Shown here in pieces: positions 61,627 through 64,000 of a DNA stretch of 64,000 nucleotides (the first letter of the stretch is position 1; every line of letters starts with the position of its first letter). The stretch spans positions 1,583,001 to 1,647,000 of the forward strand of contig VICG01000005.1 of assembly GCA_008692225.1 (NCBI GenBank), written 5' to 3'. A program made the translations under genes and the position numbers. The notes below the pieces were generated by a model that was not told where the DNA came from, did not search any database, and worked only from the letters and a program-made list of their open reading frames with translations. This stretch comes from Monilinia fructicola. Lineage: Eukaryota; Ascomycota; Leotiomycetes; Helotiales; Sclerotiniaceae.

Positions 61627-62342
61627 GAGGCGGGCTCTCGTCTCACTTCTGTGCTGCTACCTCATCAGCATCCTGGTCGGCGCTTTGCTCCAGAGGAGAG
61701 CACTAGGATGCTGAGTGTTCGAGCATGAAGTCGAAGCATAGATCCATCCATCCATCTCCTCTGATCTGATCTGATTTTTGCTTGATCCAGACGGTTTTCC
61801 TTTCGTTTTCGCTTGCATGCATACATGGTCTGCGCATCTATTGTTTTCTGTTTTTTTTTTTCATTTTCTGCTTGCGGGACGCTCTGTTGTACGTTCGAAA
61901 AAGGATAAAGGGATAGGTGAGTGGGGTAGAGAAAATGGGTTAGAGGCGATCAAGAGCTTAGAGGGGTTCGGGGAGCTAGAGACCGGGATGGTCGGGTGGC
62001 TTATAAAAGGGGGGTGCGACGGGACGGGGCGGGATCGGTGGGATGGATGGGTCAGGAATGGAAAGAAATGAGCGACGGTTGTTCATATTCCGGCTTGCAG
62101 TTTTGCATTGTATGTATTTATATGTTTTGGGCTTGAGGCATTTGAATGGCCGTGTACTTGATATCTAGGTCTATCTGTTTGTGATTCAACTTGGGCGACA
62201 CCATGGAGGTTGATGGTGCAATGCGTGTTGACCCCGCACCTCTTCGACACTTGGCTCGCTCGGTGCTCTCAATTCCCTTCGTTGCGGTGCATGATAGGTA
62301 TCATTTATGAATTTTTCTTTGGAGAGGATCTCAAAATGTCAT
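61627..62342. other. Convergent intergenic region
   Basis: This holds the 3' flanks of the APSES gene and of CNS1, which point at each other. I see no gene or strong terminator signal beyond a T-run at 61851-61861. Confidence 0.6.
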
Positions 62343-63605
62343 TTATTTTGCCGTCACGACATTTTTCCTCTTCCATTCCTCTATCCAACCTGCCGCTTTC
62401 GCCTTTGGCACCACATATATGCTCACCACACCATCTACCACCTCTCCCCCACTCAAAGCCTTCAACAGTGTTACTTTTCGTCCCACCTTTATCAACGAGC
62501 CCTTTTTCTTCTCCACGTAACACTCCACCGCTTTCTCGTCTCTGTATTCTCCTTTGACATCCCACGGCAGCGGCAGTATGTATTCCAGATGCTGGCCCAG
62601 CGTATCCATCTCGTTGAACGACTTGACGAAATCCGATTCCGCCGCCAGCGGGTACAGGAACAGAACGGGGAAGGACAAGGTCGAATGGATGGGATCCAAG
62701 GCATCGGGCACGAGCTCAATCTTGGCGTCCTCCATCTCCGGCGGTTTCTCCGTCGCGCGAAGCGTGATTTCGCGCGCCGCCAGCGACGTCTGCAGGACCC
62801 GCTCTTCGTTCCTGATCCTCGCCAAGCGCTCGGCCGCCTTCCGCCTCTTCGCTTCCAGCTCGGCGGTCTTCTTCGCGATCTCCCCCGCCAGCACCCGCAG
62901 CGCCTTGTCTTCGCTCGCCAGCTCCAGGCCCCTCGCACACGCATCGTCGGCTTCTTGGAGCCTGCCCAGGGCCAAGAGCGCTTTCGCACTGCGGTAGAAT
63001 GCCTTGGTGTTCTGGTTGTTGATCCGCAACGCCGCTCCGCAATCCTGCACGCAACTCCTGTAGTTCGCGAGTCCCAGATGGGCCATCGCCCGATTGACAA
63101 GTAACACCTCGAGCACCTTGACCTCCTCAACCACCTCGTCAGGCCCCTCCTCGGGAACATCCCCCTCCCTCTTCTCCCCTCTCTGTCTCCTCCTAACCTC
63201 CGCCAGCAGAATATTCACCCCCTTGGTATAGAACTCCTTTGCGTCCGCCAATCTCTTTTCCTTGAAACTGTCATTTCCCTGCTCTTTGAAGTTTGTCGCA
63301 ACTTCGAGAGGTGTACCTTCGTAGGCCAATGCTTTGAATGCTTCTAGTTCGTCGTTTTCTTCTAGTTCGGTCATGAATAAGGGAGTGGAGTTTAGAGATT
63401 TCAAAATCTCAGGACCGGACTTATCGCGGAGGGAAGCGAGGGACGGGGGAAGAGAGGGGGTTGTGGACGAGGGGTCGGAGGGGTTGGAGGGGGAGAAACC
63501 GGGGAATGCGGAGGACATGGCTTGGGCTAGGAGGTCAAAGTCTTGACCTGGTGCTGGAGGAGACGATGATGCAGGCGCATCATCAGGGAGTTCTTCAATC
63601 TTCAT
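62343..63605 (-). CDS. CNS1: Cns1/TTC4-type Hsp90-Hsp70 TPR co-chaperone
   Basis: A single exon of 420 residues starts at 63605 (MKIEELPDDAPASS) and shows no frame problem. The N-terminal ~70 residues are Ser/Pro-rich. Three TPR motifs follow (roughly residues 100-225): EGTPLEVATNFKEQGNDSF, LLVNRAMAHLGLANYRS, and NTKAFYRSAKALLALGRL. The first carries the Lys and Asn of the carboxylate clamp (FKEQGN), and the third the Lys and Arg of KAFYR. This clamp binds the EEVD tail of Hsp90 and Hsp70. A charged coiled helix (KRRKAAERLARIRNEERV) leads into the C-terminal wheel domain, with LFLYPLAAESDFVKSF and YILPLPWD. Cns1 is essential in yeast and supports translation factor eEF2 folding. The GC content of this gene is higher than that of its neighbours. 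Confidence 0.93.
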   Translation of the reverse strand: MKIEELPDDAPASSSPPAPGQDFDLLAQAMSSAFPGFSPSNPSDPSSTTPSLPPSLASLRDKSGPEILKSLNSTPLFMTELEENDELEAFKALAYEGTPLEVATNFKEQGNDSFKEKRLADAKEFYTKGVNILLAEVRRRQRGEKREGDVPEEGPDEVVEEVKVLEVLLVNRAMAHLGLANYRSCVQDCGAALRINNQNTKAFYRSAKALLALGRLQEADDACARGLELASEDKALRVLAGEIAKKTAELEAKRRKAAERLARIRNEERVLQTSLAAREITLRATEKPPEMEDAKIELVPDALDPIHSTLSFPVLFLYPLAAESDFVKSFNEMDTLGQHLEYILPLPWDVKGEYRDEKAVECYVEKKKGSLIKVGRKVTLLKALSGGEVVDGVVSIYVVPKAKAAGWIEEWKRKNVVTAK

Positions 63606-64000
63606 CTTGAGAGTTTAAGGTGGCTGATATGGGGTTGAAAGGGATGGTGGAACAGGGGAAGAAAAAAATTGGAGGGGAAATTCATGAGACTTGCTTATCG
63701 AGAGATTGTGGGGTGTGCACATGGCGATAAGTACGTTTGTCTGAAGTGAACAGTAACGTCGTTAAAGTGTGCAAATTAGTTGCATCAATTGTTTCAATTT
63801 CATCCGTACAACTGGTTCGCAAAACGGTTTGCACAATTGTTTCATCCGAGACTTGTCAAAGATGGGACGATGAAACAACGGGAACGCCACTTTAAGACTA
63901 ATATGACATGTGAAGAAGAAACGTAACATTATTGCTTAGTTTTACATTGAGGGTGAGCATTCCGTTACTAGAACGAGAAATTGATATGTACCCTCATATC
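63606..64000. other. Upstream region of CNS1
   Basis: Probable leader and promoter of CNS1. Sequence such as TTGTTTCA recurs near 63786 and 63837. No gene is visible up to the window edge. Confidence 0.5.

Noticed and set aside
62307..63104. Plus-strand 265-codon frame antisense to CNS1
   Set aside because: It is antisense shadow of CNS1, rich in Arg and Gln with no domain.
62492..63160. Minus-strand 222-codon Arg/Trp-rich frame overlapping CNS1
   Set aside because: It is a shadow frame caused by the high GC of CNS1, which has clear TPR and wheel domains in the other frame.
1..64000. Programmed +1 frameshifting as a new recoding system
   Set aside because: Breaks occur in both directions, at many different base runs without a shared slippery codon or following structure, and are absent from two long genes.
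1..64000. CRISPR array, phage or bacterial defence system
   Set aside because: The DNA is eukaryotic (spliced fungal genes). Tandem arrays have no spacers and no associated nuclease genes.

Overview
The window comes from a nuclear chromosome of a filamentous ascomycete (Pezizomycotina; a Leotiomycete is my best guess from protein character, held with low confidence). The genes have short GT-AG introns of 49 to 195 nt with recognisable branch sites, the proteins carry long low-complexity tails as in filamentous fungi, and the intergenic DNA is packed with microsatellites and short palindromes such as CCTAGG-centred motifs.

Layout. 1-3148 (+): the 3' part of a Sli15/INCENP chromosomal-passenger scaffold. 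6746-10066 (+): a large DnaJ-domain protein. 10.1-15.1 kb: gene-poor and full of simple repeats, including a 61-nt pure C tract. 15058-18347 (-): the nuclear HtrA-type protease Nma111. 20020-20637 (-): a small unrecognised protein. 20.6-38.5 kb: a gene desert with transposon relics, namely a diverged 102-bp tandem repeat, a coding-like block with a degenerate repeat protein, a 33-bp exact direct repeat and an LTR-like segment. 38519-38800 (+): a possible small membrane protein. 39334-39992 (-): a short WW-domain-like protein, hidden by frame breaks. 42144-45342 (-): a TBC-domain Rab GTPase-activating protein. 45.3-49.8 kb: another dense microsatellite tract. 49791-55600 (-): DNA topoisomerase II. 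59432-61626 (+): an APSES/KilA-N transcription factor of the Xbp1 type. 62343-63605 (-): the Hsp90/Hsp70 co-chaperone Cns1/TTC4. The genes are ordinary housekeeping loci, each with its own promoter, and they form no evident cluster or pathway. Sli15/INCENP and topoisomerase II both act in chromosome segregation, but they lie 47 kb apart and I read nothing into it.

The dominant unexpected signal is frame breaks. Seven of the nine confident or probable gene models need single-base corrections, about 24 in all (about 18 extra bases and 6 missing ones), mostly in homopolymers of 3 to 7 bases. After these corrections every model's coding length is an exact multiple of three and known motifs run through the joints. 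Because essential genes such as topoisomerase II are hit, I read this as assembly or base-calling error rather than biology. Nma111 and Cns1, totalling 4.4 kb of coding sequence, are clean. I found no convincing evidence of a new biological system; the most open questions are the repeat-protein and LTR remnant at 29.8-33.2 kb and the small unrecognised proteins.
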